From assembly GCA_040769385.1 (NCBI GenBank), contig JAXGLD010000002.1:496001-560000 (forward strand): DNA of 64,000 nt, written 5' to 3'. The notes under the pieces are model-generated. The model was not told where the DNA came from. It saw only the letters and a program-made list of their open reading frames with translations, and searched no databases. Below, piece by piece: positions 24,430-34,003 of the stretch. The DNA comes from PHAA01 sp022706565. GTDB taxonomy: Bacteria > Bacillota > Syntrophomonadia > Syntrophomonadales > Syntrophomonadaceae. The stretch's first letter is position 1, and every line of letters begins with the position of its first letter. Both the position numbers and the translations under genes were made by a program.

Positions 24430-25386
24430 TTATTCACCTTGCATTTCGACTCTGATCCTGGGATTGATAAACATGACCGCGATATCCACCAGCAAAGCGA
24501 TCAAAATGACCAGCGTGGTGACGAACATCACTAGTCCCTGCAGCAGAAATACATCACGCTGCTCCACCGCCACCAGGATCAACCGTCCAATCCCGGGGAG
24601 GGCGAACACCGACTCCACCACCACCGTCCCGCCTATCAGTTTGGCAAACTGCAGGCCCATTACGTTCAGAGGGGCGATCATGGCGCTGCGCAGGGCGTAC
24701 TTAAAATAAATGGTAAAACCGGACAAGCCCTTGACCCGGGCCATGTCCATAAAATCTTGGTTGATAGCGTCCAGCATCGCGGTCCGCACCGTACGCAACA
24801 GCATGCCCACTTCGCCGATAGCCAGCACAATGCTGGGCAGAGCGATGCTGGCCAGATAAGGGCCTATGCCCTGCTGGGGCGGAACATAACCGGCCACCGG
24901 AAACCACTGCCACCGGATACCGAAATAGACTATGAATATCATACCGATCCAGAAGGGCGGCACTGAGGATGCGAGCTGGATCACGATGGTAGAGAAATAA
25001 TCTATGGTGCTATTCTTTTTGATAGCCGCCAGAGCCCCCAGGACCAGTGCCACCACTGCCGCCATCAGCATCGAGAATACTGCAATAGACATGGTTACCG
25101 GCAAACGCTGGGCGATCAGGGTGCTTACGTTCTGGCCGAACAGGTAGGATTTTCCCAGATCCAGCTGTACAAACCCCTTGAGCCATTCCCAGTATTGCAC
25201 GTACCAGGGCCGGTCCAGACCAAGAGCGGTCCGCAGAGTCTGCAGCCGCTCCGGGGTGGCGTCAGCGCCCAGCATTAACTGGGCGGGATCGCCGGGAATC
25301 CATAGCAACACTGCAAATGTTATCACCGAGACTACGAATAACACCTGCAGTGCATGACTGGTTCTTTTGTAAATATAATTCAGCAT
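24430..25386 (-). CDS. Oligopeptide-type ABC transporter permease (DppB)
   Basis: A 318-residue permease with the DppB start (YKRTSHALQVLFVVSVITF), a periplasmic GLDRPWYVQYWEW region, the EAA loop (DFMDMARVKGLSGFTIYFKYALR) and VVVESVFALPGIGRL. It forms the channel with the DppC-like subunit. Second gene of the operon. Confidence 0.92.
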   Translation of the reverse strand: MLNYIYKRTSHALQVLFVVSVITFAVLLWIPGDPAQLMLGADATPERLQTLRTALGLDRPWYVQYWEWLKGFVQLDLGKSYLFGQNVSTLIAQRLPVTMSIAVFSMLMAAVVALVLGALAAIKKNSTIDYFSTIVIQLASSVPPFWIGMIFIVYFGIRWQWFPVAGYVPPQQGIGPYLASIALPSIVLAIGEVGMLLRTVRTAMLDAINQDFMDMARVKGLSGFTIYFKYALRSAMIAPLNVMGLQFAKLIGGTVVVESVFALPGIGRLILVAVEQRDVFLLQGLVMFVTTLVILIALLVDIAVMFINPRIRVEMQGE

Positions 25387-25417
25387 GGCCTCGCCTTTAT
25401 AGCAGGTTTATCGGATC

Positions 25418-26920
25418 CTATTTCTTGAAGCTGACATCCTTGTACTCGTAGATATCGATGGGATAGATCCGGAATCCCTCAACATTACCGGCCATACCGA
25501 AAAGTTTATGGGGGGTCTGGATATAGGCTGCCGGCAGTTTTTCGGCCAGGATGAGCTGGATCTGCTTGAATATCTCCTTGCGTTTGGCCGGATCGGTTTC
25601 CTTGCCGGACTCGTCCAACAATTGATCAACCTCGCCGCTAATCAGACTGACAAAATCCTTGCTGTCGGAGCGGTATCTCTTAAGGAAATAACGGGAGTCC
25701 AGGCGCCCGGACAAAGCTACTACAGTCATGTCATATTTCTTGGCAGTATAAACATCGCTGAGCCACTGCCCCCATTCTATGATCTCAATGTCGGCGGTGA
25801 TGCCCACCTTGCTTAACTGGTCGGCGATGATCTGGCCAGTGTCGACATGGATCTGATAACTCTTGGGCAGCGTCAGCTTCAGGGTCAATCCCTGGCTGTA
25901 GCCGGCATCGGCCAGCAGCTTTTTGGCTCCGTCGGGATCGTAGGCCATCACGTTGTTGGTATCCACGTAATCTGGATAGTTGACCGGCAGATGGGAGCCG
26001 ACCTTGTCACCATACCCCCACACCACAGTGTTGATAATGTCGTCTTTATTAATGGCCTTGGCTATAGCCTGGCGCACCCGGATGTCAGACAAGGCCTTGT
26101 TCTCCATGTTTAAAGCCAGCAGCTGCGTGGCGTTCATGGCTTCGGTGTAGACCTGGAACTTGGGATCTTCCTTGAGAAGCTTGATCTGGTTACCGGTTAC
26201 TTCGGTTATGTGTACGTCACCTACCTGTAACGCGGCCAACTGGGAAGTAGCGTCGGGGATTAGGACCAGGCCGATATCCTTGATCTTGGCTTTCTCGCCA
26301 TGGTATTCGTCGAATCTAGTCAGCATCACCTGCTGCTGGGGAATCCATTCCACGAACTTGTAGGCCCCGGTGCCTACCGGATTGGTCTTGAGGTTGGCAT
26401 CCGCTTCTGCCGGCACGATAACTGCCCACGGGTAGCAAAAGGCCTTGGCCAACTCTACGTCCAAGCTGGCAGTGGTAAACTTGACCGTGGAATCGTCCAC
26501 AACCTCAATCTTGCTGATGTTCTTGTAATCGCCCGCTTTAGGGCTGTCTTCGCCCTTCAACCGTTCGAAGCTGTATTTGACGTCCTGGGCAGTCATCTCC
26601 CGACCGTTATGGAACTTGACCCCCTTCTTCAGTTTAAAGGTTATCTCCATACCATCCGGTGAGATGGTGTAACTCTCGGCCAGGCGGGGCGTAATCTCCC
26701 AGTCTGGGGTTACCGCCAGCAGACCCTCGAAGATATTGCCCGTGATGTTGAAGGTAGCCACGGCAGCAGTCCGCTGGGGATCCAAACCCTGAGGATCAGC
26801 AAGATATGCAACTTTCAGGATATCCGGCGCGGTTCCGGTCTGAGTACCGGTCTTGGCGCACCCGGCTACCGTGCCGAGCATCATAAGGATCAGAACTAAA
26901 GCCACTAGTTTTTTTCTCAC
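25418..26920 (-). CDS. Oligopeptide-type ABC substrate-binding lipoprotein (DppA)
   Basis: A 500-residue SBP_bac_5 lipoprotein. Signal peptide with lipobox VAGC (Cys about 21); GLDPQRTAAVATFNITGNIFEGL and the conserved ITFKLKKGVKFHNGREMTAQDVKYSFERL block. It captures the ligand outside the membrane for the DppBCDF genes downstream. The ligand could be a peptide, nickel complex or another small molecule; proximity to a deaminase-like amidohydrolase makes a nucleoside-type ligand worth testing. GTG start after GGGGAGG. Confidence 0.9.
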   Translation of the reverse strand: MRKKLVALVLILMMLGTVAGCAKTGTQTGTAPDILKVAYLADPQGLDPQRTAAVATFNITGNIFEGLLAVTPDWEITPRLAESYTISPDGMEITFKLKKGVKFHNGREMTAQDVKYSFERLKGEDSPKAGDYKNISKIEVVDDSTVKFTTASLDVELAKAFCYPWAVIVPAEADANLKTNPVGTGAYKFVEWIPQQQVMLTRFDEYHGEKAKIKDIGLVLIPDATSQLAALQVGDVHITEVTGNQIKLLKEDPKFQVYTEAMNATQLLALNMENKALSDIRVRQAIAKAINKDDIINTVVWGYGDKVGSHLPVNYPDYVDTNNVMAYDPDGAKKLLADAGYSQGLTLKLTLPKSYQIHVDTGQIIADQLSKVGITADIEIIEWGQWLSDVYTAKKYDMTVVALSGRLDSRYFLKRYRSDSKDFVSLISGEVDQLLDESGKETDPAKRKEIFKQIQLILAEKLPAAYIQTPHKLFGMAGNVEGFRIYPIDIYEYKDVSFKK

Positions 26921-27108
26921 ATCAAAACCTCCCCATAATTATTGCTTCTCTCTAATTCTCCTGTAATTTCCGCCCTTTTCTGATTATCGTTAGCTATAAT
27001 CATAAAGTTAAAAAACTGTGCTGACAAGGTTAAACACATGAATCCCAGCCATAAAAATCCATCCTGGCTCGATTGCCCATTAAACGGCCTTCTTCTTGGA
27101 GGAGATTC

Positions 27109-27696
27109 CTAGCGGGTCCATCCATATTTGCCTTTCATTTCGACAAACGTCACCCCCCCTACCTCAGAGCAATGTATCTTTCCCTGTTGGTCCTTGGTAA
27201 TCAGGGTTAACTCTTGGAAGCCAGCGGACCCGATAGGGATCAACATCCTGCCCCTTGGCGCCAGTTGTTCAATTAGGTCCAGTGGCAGCTTCTCAGCCGC
27301 CGCGGTCACAATTATGCGATCATATGGTGCATGTTCAATCCAGCCGGAGCTGCCGTCATCTATCTTGTAAAAAATATTCTTATACCCCAGCTGCTCCAGC
27401 TTTTCCCGTGCCGGCCCCGCCAGTTCCGGAATCCTTTCAATGGTATACACCGCTCCTGAGAATTGGGCCAGTAATGCAGTCTGGAAACCTGACCCGGTCC
27501 CAATCTCCAGCACCTTGCAATCCGGCGTCAAATCCAGCAGATAGGTCATCTGCAGAACCAAGCTGGGCTGGGAAATGGTCTGCCCGAACCCAATCGGTAA
27601 GGGGCGGTCCTGATCGGCATATTCCTTGTATTCGTTGTCGATAAAAAAAGAGCGGTCCAGACAGCGGAAAAAATCAATCAGCGCCTGCTTGTCCAT
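27109..27696 (-). CDS. pcm: Protein-L-isoaspartate O-methyltransferase
   Basis: A 195-residue SAM-dependent methyltransferase. RPLPIGFGQTISQPSLVLQM is the isoaspartyl substrate loop and VLEIGTGSGFQTALLAQ the SAM motif I, followed by YDRIIVTAAAEKLP. Pcm methylates isoaspartyl residues in aged proteins to start repair. Length is close to the usual 205-215. Monocistronic; it sits upstream of the SBP gene on the same strand with a 188-bp gap. Confidence 0.88.
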   Translation of the reverse strand: MDKQALIDFFRCLDRSFFIDNEYKEYADQDRPLPIGFGQTISQPSLVLQMTYLLDLTPDCKVLEIGTGSGFQTALLAQFSGAVYTIERIPELAGPAREKLEQLGYKNIFYKIDDGSSGWIEHAPYDRIIVTAAAEKLPLDLIEQLAPRGRMLIPIGSAGFQELTLITKDQQGKIHCSEVGGVTFVEMKGKYGWTR

Positions 27697-27759
27697 ATTA
27701 CCACCTCATCTTTTCAATGACCCTAGTCGGTCTACCCTAATAATAAATAAGATTGCCCA

Positions 27760-27812
27760 AAAACAAAACCACCCAAGGCTGAAGAGGCCAGACTACTTGC
27801 CTCTTGGGTTTT
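27760..27812 (-). terminator. Terminator of the MMPL operon
   Basis: Read on minus: ACCCAAG and CTTGGGT arms enclose an inner AAGAGGC/GCCTCTT stem, then GGTTTTGTTTTTGG. About 200 bp past the last operon gene and upstream of pcm. Confidence 0.6.
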
Positions 27813-27977
27813 AAGTTCATTCAATATCTTAAGCAAGCTGGGCAATTTAGATTGGAGCAAGGTAACTGGAATACCGACGATTGAGGCTTATCGACACATT
27901 CATTGAATGGAAAACCCCATATTGATTAAAGTAATAACCTTTGTCGACGTGACGGCTTGTCCCGGCAGCAGGGTGAA

Positions 27978-28010
27978 TAGAGGGCGGCAGTTCAGGTCTG
28001 CCGCCCTCTA
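27978..28010 (-). repeat. Perfect 13-bp hairpin after the MMPL operon
   Basis: TAGAGGGCGGCAG (27978-27990) and CTGCCGCCCTCTA (27998-28010) with a 7-base loop, 6 bp past the stop of the last gene. There is no U-run on either strand, so it is probably an mRNA 3' stabiliser rather than an intrinsic terminator. Confidence 0.65.
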
Positions 28011-28015
28011 CTGTA

Positions 28016-28726
28016 TCAGTTGCTGGTTGAACTCAGCGTCGGGGCTTTGATCTCCATCTTTTTACCAAAATCGGAGAACCCCACGGTAATTTCCAGAGTA
28101 GTGTTGTTGCTGCTCTTGTTGGCAGCGGTTAGGTGAGCCTTGGGGATGGTGCTGTGTTTATAATCGATCCAAATCAGGTATTCGAAATCCTTCCATAGGC
28201 TCTCCATTAATTGGCTCTCAACGGTAGGATGACATTTCACGAGCAGACAATCTGCTCCATCAATCTCCTCAAACTGTACTTTCTCCACTGCATCAATAGT
28301 CTGAAATCTGAAGTTGGATAATGGGTTCAACTCACTTATCAATAAATCTTCGGAACTGGTGGTACCGCTATCAATGACCAGCCACTTCTTGGAAAAGGAA
28401 TCGTAATTGTATATGGTCTGGTCCAGATAGTACAGATCAACTGGTGTGTTAACCATCTCCCCCTTTATATGAGTATTTCCCATCTCTTTCTCACCCTCGA
28501 CTGAGCTTATCACCTCCCTCCGCTCATCAACTGTAAATCCAGAATGGAGGCTGAACCGGTAACTGCTTTGCCCTGCCATATTGTCGATGGCCTTCTGCAG
28601 TTCGACCGCTGGATCCAGGCGGGATCGAACATAATACTGGCTTACAGTCTGGGCACTCAATAGCGCAATTATGATCACAACCACCGCTGGAATTATAATC
28701 CACCAGACTCTTCTAATAGGATTCAC
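28016..28726 (-). CDS. Membrane-anchored extracytoplasmic protein, MMPL operon
   Basis: A 236-residue protein with one N-terminal transmembrane anchor (about 8-28) and an exported domain. The domain pattern (SSYRFSLHSGFTV, then ISSVEGEKEMGNTHIKGEM, DLYYLDQTIYNYDSFSKKWLVID, YLIWIDYKHSTIPKAHLTA) resembles LolA/LppX-like lipid-binding beta folds, which I infer from alternating strands only. It follows the coiled-coil protein gene after 233 bp. GTG start. A role in carrying or sensing the substrate of the MMPL transporter is plausible but unproven. Confidence 0.65.
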   Translation of the reverse strand: MNPIRRVWWIIIPAVVVIIIALLSAQTVSQYYVRSRLDPAVELQKAIDNMAGQSSYRFSLHSGFTVDERREVISSVEGEKEMGNTHIKGEMVNTPVDLYYLDQTIYNYDSFSKKWLVIDSGTTSSEDLLISELNPLSNFRFQTIDAVEKVQFEEIDGADCLLVKCHPTVESQLMESLWKDFEYLIWIDYKHSTIPKAHLTAANKSSNNTTLEITVGFSDFGKKMEIKAPTLSSTSN

Positions 28727-28959
28727 CCCCGACCTAAGGCCCTCTGTGATAGGTTTTTATGGTTTTTGTACATAAGTACTACCATTTTATTAGGGGCGGT
28801 GGGGATATATGCTCAGGGCAACATGAGAATATTATTCCATTCCATAGTCTAAGCGGCTGCTAATTGATTGAATAACGCACGCACAAAAACATCGGTTTTT
28901 TGCAGGCATCTGCTCACTGGGAGGGCGCCTAATGCCTTAGGGCGTGGCTCTGCTGGATA
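28727..28959. other. Spacer inside the MMPL operon
   Basis: 233 bp without a gene. It contains a short palindrome GTACATAAGTAC (28768-28779) and a GC-rich inverted element near 28920-28945. It could carry an internal promoter for the last gene; none is convincing. Confidence 0.35.
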
Positions 28960-30837
28960 CTAGAAAATCTCCGCAATCCTGCGGAACAGCTCTTTAATCC
29001 TGGCCCAGAATCCGACTTTCTCTTTGGGGAACTCTAGATCAAGGCCGTGGTCTTCCCCGTTATCCAAGCTTATCTCCTTGGTCCGCAATATGATCTGTAT
29101 ACTGGTTGGAGCAGGGTTTTTGTCGGATGTAAATGATATCAAGCCAGCCGTGGCATCCAGATTAAGGAATTGGTTCTCTTTTTCGAATTTGTCAAACTCA
29201 CGGTCGATGGTGTTTTTGACAATCTGGTTGGCTTCCCGAATGTTTTTGACGCTATCCAGCCCTAGTATTCCTTTATCCAGTACACCGATCAGACCCTGCA
29301 GGCCCTGGGCCGACGCATCGTCCAACTGGTCGGCGCTGGCCTGCAGCAATGTTTTGGAATAGGTTAAAAAAGCAACCGAGCTGTCTATGCTGGTATTCAA
29401 TAGAGTGGTAAGGCTCCGACAGTCATCCAGCAGATCCAGAATGTCATCTTCATAGTTATTCAAGGTGTCTCCCAGGTCATCGGTCTCATCGATCAGGTCC
29501 CTGGTCAAATCAGTTATCTCGCTGAGGGTGCCGGCCATGGAGGCGGTCTCTGCCATCAGCGAGTCTATAGTGTCATCGTATTCCATCACCGTGCCCGCCA
29601 TTTGCCCGGCACCCATCAGACCAGTCTGCTCGAAGGGTGTGGCGGTGTCTGCCACTGCTTGCATTCCATATAGGGTGCCTCCCAATTGGTCATTTAGAGT
29701 GTCGAGCATGGCTTGCAAATCTTCCAGGTCTTCCTCGACAGTTGCCGCAGAATCGCCCATATTTCCCAATGGAGTTCTGAGTTGATTCAAGGAGTTTGTC
29801 ATACTTTCGATATCCCGATTAAGATCACGGGTCATTCTTTTGGCGATTTTGAAATAGGGGATCATTTTTTCCAGTTGGTCATTGGCTGCAGTAATATCTT
29901 CCAGGGTTTTATCACCATACTGGTACATTTGTCCCTTCCCGGCACTGAAGGTCTGCCTGGCATCCTCGACACCCTCACTGCCGCTTTTCAGCAGATTGAG
30001 CCCCTCCTTCGTACTCTCCAGGGTGTTCAGAAGATCATTCATACTGTGGTAAATGGCATCGGCAGATTCATAGACCGTGTCCTTGGCTTCTTTTAGTTCT
30101 TTGAGTTCTTCCATCTGCTTTAGGGTGCCGGGTATCATCATCATGGTGATGCCTTTGGTTTCAAAGCTGTTGGTACCAATGCGGATAGTAAACGTATCCT
30201 CTTCCCCAGGCAAAGCGGCGAAGAGAACGGCCTTGTAAGTACCCAGTGACTGCAGTTGGGAGCCTGGTGCTTCCAGGCTGTAAGTATCCTCGCTATTGAC
30301 ATATGTGGCCACCTGCAACAACATATTGTTCTTATAATAATCTTTGGCTTGAGCGTTGGGCTTGATCGCGATATTTATTTCCACCAGCCCTGCCGCCCCA
30401 GCCAGTTCCTGGGCCTGCTTCGGCTGCCCGTTGAGTTTGTAAGAAACATCAAAACTCCAGGGCAGCACAATGGCGTCATTCTTGACCTTGCAACTGTAGT
30501 AAAACCTCTGTAAATCGCTATCTCCCAGATCCCATTGCACCCCATCAGTACTGAGAATAGGCTGATCATAGCTAGTCATATTGGTAACCGACTCATAGAC
30601 GCCGTAATCCTGAAATCTATATATCCCGTTCAAACTGCAGCTTTTTACCACGCTCACATCTTCAACAATACCGTAATAGTCAAGATTGACATATACAGCC
30701 TCATCGGTTGTCACCGCGGGTGGTGCAGCATTGGCAACGGCTATTGGGTATACCCCTGATATCAGGAATACCCCCAATAGTAGCCCGGTGATGAGTTCCC
30801 TGGTTCTGACCTTACAAATATTGCGAAATGCTTTCAT
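28960..30837 (-). CDS. Exported coiled-coil protein of MMPL operon
   Basis: A 625-residue protein. A signal peptide (about 1-38, ending VANA-AP) is followed by a beta-rich domain to about 230, then a long helical heptad region (about 240-560) rich in Leu/Asp/Glu, e.g. KQMEELKELKEAKDTVYESAD, and a charged C-terminus ending in an amphipathic helix (FWARIKELFRRIAEIF). It resembles the extracytoplasmic part of YhgE/Pip-like proteins found beside MMPL transporters. I start at ATG 30837, preceded by GGGGAGGAAC; it overlaps the MMPL stop by 26 bp. Probably a periplasmic-like adaptor for the transporter; unproven. Confidence 0.7.
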   Translation of the reverse strand: MKAFRNICKVRTRELITGLLLGVFLISGVYPIAVANAAPPAVTTDEAVYVNLDYYGIVEDVSVVKSCSLNGIYRFQDYGVYESVTNMTSYDQPILSTDGVQWDLGDSDLQRFYYSCKVKNDAIVLPWSFDVSYKLNGQPKQAQELAGAAGLVEINIAIKPNAQAKDYYKNNMLLQVATYVNSEDTYSLEAPGSQLQSLGTYKAVLFAALPGEEDTFTIRIGTNSFETKGITMMMIPGTLKQMEELKELKEAKDTVYESADAIYHSMNDLLNTLESTKEGLNLLKSGSEGVEDARQTFSAGKGQMYQYGDKTLEDITAANDQLEKMIPYFKIAKRMTRDLNRDIESMTNSLNQLRTPLGNMGDSAATVEEDLEDLQAMLDTLNDQLGGTLYGMQAVADTATPFEQTGLMGAGQMAGTVMEYDDTIDSLMAETASMAGTLSEITDLTRDLIDETDDLGDTLNNYEDDILDLLDDCRSLTTLLNTSIDSSVAFLTYSKTLLQASADQLDDASAQGLQGLIGVLDKGILGLDSVKNIREANQIVKNTIDREFDKFEKENQFLNLDATAGLISFTSDKNPAPTSIQIILRTKEISLDNGEDHGLDLEFPKEKVGFWARIKELFRRIAEIF

Positions 30838-32941
30838 CTTCAAGTTCCTCCCCAACATCTGGTAATCTATCTTCCTGGCGGGCAATTATTGACTGCGGCA
30901 TGAATTTGCTGCCAAGCATTATCATTTTATCGGACCATATAAACAGATTCGGCAACAGAGCTATAACCATAAACATACTCAACAGAGCCCCCCGGGCCAC
31001 CAGTCTCCCCAGGTCGGCCAGGGCCGTAACACTGGATAAGAAATATAGACCGTAGCCGGCCACTGCCAAAATAAGGCCGGAGGTCAGGATAGGCAACATG
31101 CTGGCCGCAGTCGCCTTTTGGGAAGCAGTCACTTTGTCGTGGCGTTTGCGCTGGTCCAGGTAGTGGTAGGTCATTACGATGGAGTAATCGATGGTTGCTC
31201 CTAACTGCAGACAGCTGACCACAATGAAACCCAGATACATCATGCGTGCGCCCAGCAAGTAGGGAACCATCATGTTGACATAAACCGCCATTTTAATAGG
31301 TATTATCAGCACAATGGGAAGGACCAGAGAGCGAAAAGCCACCCCTATAGCCAGTGCCACTCCCAGCATGGAAAGCTTGTCAATCCGGCTCCAGTCATCG
31401 ACGATTACCCCTTTTATATCCATGGTGGAAGGGGTAACGCCGATTATATATGAATTTTCCGGATAATATCCCTTAACGATTTTTGAAATCTCATCGGCGG
31501 CACGAAAAGCCAATTCGCTTTCCCCGGACGTTCTTATGGGAATAAGGATACGGGAGTAATTATCACTGTGGAGCTGTCCGGTAATACTGTCTGGCAGAAA
31601 GCTTGCGAGAACTCCATCCGGTAAGGTATTAGCAAGGGATGTAACATATTTTACATAGGGCAGTTCCTCCAGGTCTTCAGATAGTTTGGCTTCAGTTACC
31701 ATGGAACTGTTAGGCACAATCGCCATAATCAGATTGCTCCGGCCGAACTTGGAGGTAATCGCCTGGTCATCCTCATACATAGTCGTTCCCTGGGACAAAC
31801 CCAGTGCTTCATTACCATAATTGAAATCGTTCATGTCTTTGGCTACATAGGCGGGAACTGCGATCAGCATCAACAGGATTAGAGTTACCCAGCGAAATCT
31901 ATATATTTGCCCGGCCACTTTATCAAAGGAAGGAACCAGCGGCTTGTGTTGCGTGCTTTCGATTATCTTATACCAGCGCAACACGAACGCGGGGGTTAGG
32001 GTCATCACCGTGATCATACTGATGGCAATGCCTTTGGCCAGCACCAGCCCGATATCGCGGCCAATACCATATCGCATCAGGACCAGGGCCAGGAATCCCA
32101 CCACCGCTGCGGCTCCAGCTGAAGAAACAGTCACTATGCTTTTGCGGATGGCATTGGATAAAGCCTCTTCCACCGGTAGCTGCAGCTTTCGCTCCTTAGT
32201 GAAGTTATCCAGCAGGATTATGGTGTAATCCATGGCAATGGCCAATTGCAGGACTGCTGCTACACTGAAGGTAATAGAGGAAACGGTACCAAAAAATATG
32301 TTACTGCCCATATTAATAACGACAGAAATCAATATCACAATTAGAAATACCAACGGTTCAAACCAGGAGGTGGTAGCCAGTGTCAACAGCCCTAAGATAA
32401 TAAATATACCGAAGATCAGAATATACAGCATCTCTTTGGTAATGATCTCATTCAAGAATTTTTCCTGTACAGCTGGTCCGCTAAAAGAGCCCTTCTCTCC
32501 CAATATGGTTTGCATTTGCTGAATAGCTGATCGGGTGCTGGCAGCAGAATTATTACCGGTAAAGGTTATGTCCATAACCGCATGTCCATCTTGGTAATAG
32601 TCATCAATCTCTTCATAGGGGATGAACAGGCTGGACTGGTTGATATCCGTCACCGCATCAGCCCACTGGACCCTGTCCACACCTTCTATGGCGGCAATGC
32701 GATCCTTATAAGTCTTGGCTTCATAAATGGACACATCGGCAATCATTATCCGGGCCGTCCCAGGATAGCCGAATTCCTCTTCCATCAAATCGATTCCCTG
32801 TTTGGAAGGCATATCACTTGGCAGGTATTTGCTGAGGTCATAATTGATGCCTACAAAAGGCAGGCAAAGCGCAGTTATGATAAAGATTATTGCGAATACC
32901 TTCTCGATCAGTTTGCTGCGTCGGATGATAAAATCTACCAA
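30812..32941 (-). CDS. MMPL/RND-family transporter
   Basis: A 709-residue membrane transporter with two repeats of six spans and two large outer loops, typical of MMPL/HpnN-like proteins: first span LIEKVFAIIFIITALCLPFVG, repeat motifs AIAMDYTIILLDNF and GATIDYSIVMTYHYLDQR with the proton-relay Asp. It would export lipids or hydrophobic compounds using the proton gradient. I start at TTG 32941 because GGAGAGG lies at the right distance and family proteins start near this point; upstream in-frame ATG 33007 and TTG 33028 lack sites and would translate the hairpin at 32945-32974. Divergent from a TetR regulator. Confidence 0.88.
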   Translation of the reverse strand: MVDFIIRRSKLIEKVFAIIFIITALCLPFVGINYDLSKYLPSDMPSKQGIDLMEEEFGYPGTARIMIADVSIYEAKTYKDRIAAIEGVDRVQWADAVTDINQSSLFIPYEEIDDYYQDGHAVMDITFTGNNSAASTRSAIQQMQTILGEKGSFSGPAVQEKFLNEIITKEMLYILIFGIFIILGLLTLATTSWFEPLVFLIVILISVVINMGSNIFFGTVSSITFSVAAVLQLAIAMDYTIILLDNFTKERKLQLPVEEALSNAIRKSIVTVSSAGAAAVVGFLALVLMRYGIGRDIGLVLAKGIAISMITVMTLTPAFVLRWYKIIESTQHKPLVPSFDKVAGQIYRFRWVTLILLMLIAVPAYVAKDMNDFNYGNEALGLSQGTTMYEDDQAITSKFGRSNLIMAIVPNSSMVTEAKLSEDLEELPYVKYVTSLANTLPDGVLASFLPDSITGQLHSDNYSRILIPIRTSGESELAFRAADEISKIVKGYYPENSYIIGVTPSTMDIKGVIVDDWSRIDKLSMLGVALAIGVAFRSLVLPIVLIIPIKMAVYVNMMVPYLLGARMMYLGFIVVSCLQLGATIDYSIVMTYHYLDQRKRHDKVTASQKATAASMLPILTSGLILAVAGYGLYFLSSVTALADLGRLVARGALLSMFMVIALLPNLFIWSDKMIMLGSKFMPQSIIARQEDRLPDVGEELEDESISQYL

Positions 32942-32944
32942 GCT

Positions 32945-32974
32945 CTGCCCTCTCCTGTGAGAGAGGGCGGGCAG
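32945..32974 (-). promoter_or_regulatory. Hairpin covering the MMPL ribosome site
   Basis: On minus, CTGCCCGCCCTCTC pairs with GGAGAGGGCAG across a short loop, burying the GGAGAGG (32949-32955) that would serve TTG 32941. Either a control element or a REP-like palindrome that happens to provide the ribosome site. Confidence 0.45.
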
Positions 32975-33050
32975 ATTTTCTTTTCCTCTCCGAGTAAAAC
33001 GCCACATCGATAACACCAACTTGCTCAAATTAGTAGATTCTTGTTGTCAG

Positions 33051-33084
33051 ATCAACATCTATTTATTTATGTACACATGTTGAT
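33051..33084. promoter_or_regulatory. Candidate TetR operator
   Basis: Inverted arms ATCAACAT (33051-33058) and ATGTTGAT (33077-33084), 18 bp apart, in the divergent spacer between the MMPL operon and the TetR gene. A further ATCAACAT lies at about 33158-33165, close to the TetR start. Assignment to the TetR protein is by position. Confidence 0.5.
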
Positions 33085-33207
33085 TATATCCTTGGAAGAA
33101 ATTATACTAACAGAAGCAGATTGTGCAATCATCAAATTCGAGAGACAGTGTTTAATAATCAACATGGAACCGAATTTTGTTTATCATTTCGATGAGGAGT
33201 AGTATTT

Positions 33208-33822
33208 ATGGATAAAAAATCCCGCCCTGCCAACGTTGACCGACGGGTTCGTAAAACTAAAAAAAACCTCAAAGAAAGTCTGGCAACTTTATTACTTGAA
33301 AAAAATATCAACGACATCACTGTTCAGGAGCTGGTAAACCGGGCCGATATCAACCGTGGCACCTTTTACCTTCATTACCGGGATATTTATGATATGCTCT
33401 CCCAAATAGAAGCGGAAATGCTGGAGGAACTCGATGACATATCCAGGCTCTTCCCGGTGCAGCAGCCGAAGGAGTCGCCTGGTCCTTACATCTCCGCCAT
33501 GTTCCAGTACATCGCCGACAACCAAACCTTTTGTAAAATGCTATTGGGACCCTTCGGTGATATGGCTTTCGTGGAAAAGCTCAAGACGCTGGTAAAGGAA
33601 AAATGTCTGCGATCACTGATGGAAACCTGGCCGGCCAGTGAAACCCAACGATATGAATATTTTGCTTCCTATGCGGTGGCAGGCTGTATAGGATTGCTGC
33701 AGACCTGGATGGACACTGGAATGAAAGAATCTCCCCAGGAGTTGGCCAAAGTGGCAGAAGGAATGATAAATAATGGTATAGATTACTTAAACCTCGAAAA
33801 AGCCGCAAACGAATCCTACTAG
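33208..33822 (+). CDS. TetR-family transcriptional regulator
   Basis: A 204-residue regulator. The N-terminal helix-turn-helix is DITVQELVNRADINRGTFYLHYRDIYDML (about 37-65), with helical ligand domain to the end (TetR_C-like). ATG 33208 follows GATGAGGAG. Divergently placed from the MMPL transporter operon, the classical arrangement for a local efflux repressor; inducers unknown. Single gene. Confidence 0.88.
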   Translation: MDKKSRPANVDRRVRKTKKNLKESLATLLLEKNINDITVQELVNRADINRGTFYLHYRDIYDMLSQIEAEMLEELDDISRLFPVQQPKESPGPYISAMFQYIADNQTFCKMLLGPFGDMAFVEKLKTLVKEKCLRSLMETWPASETQRYEYFASYAVAGCIGLLQTWMDTGMKESPQELAKVAEGMINNGIDYLNLEKAANESY

Positions 33823-33923
33823 ACTATTTATTCGCCTGCTGTGTCGGTTCTCCCCTCTGATCATCAATCCACCCTGAAACAGTCGCGCTTTAGAATTCGT
33901 CCATGCTCAGCTCTCCAAATAGA

Positions 33924-33956
33924 GACAGCCGCTGTAGTATTTCTGCAGCGACTGTC
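33924..33956 (-). terminator. Hairpin after groEL
   Basis: GACAGCCGCTG (33924-33934) with CAGCGACTGTC (33946-33956), one mismatch, between the convergent TetR and groEL genes. No U-run on either side, so termination is only probable. Confidence 0.4.
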
Positions 33957-34003
33957 CGTTGTGGAGGGATTGTTTATTGGATTCAATCAAGAGGTCGGGC
34001 TGA

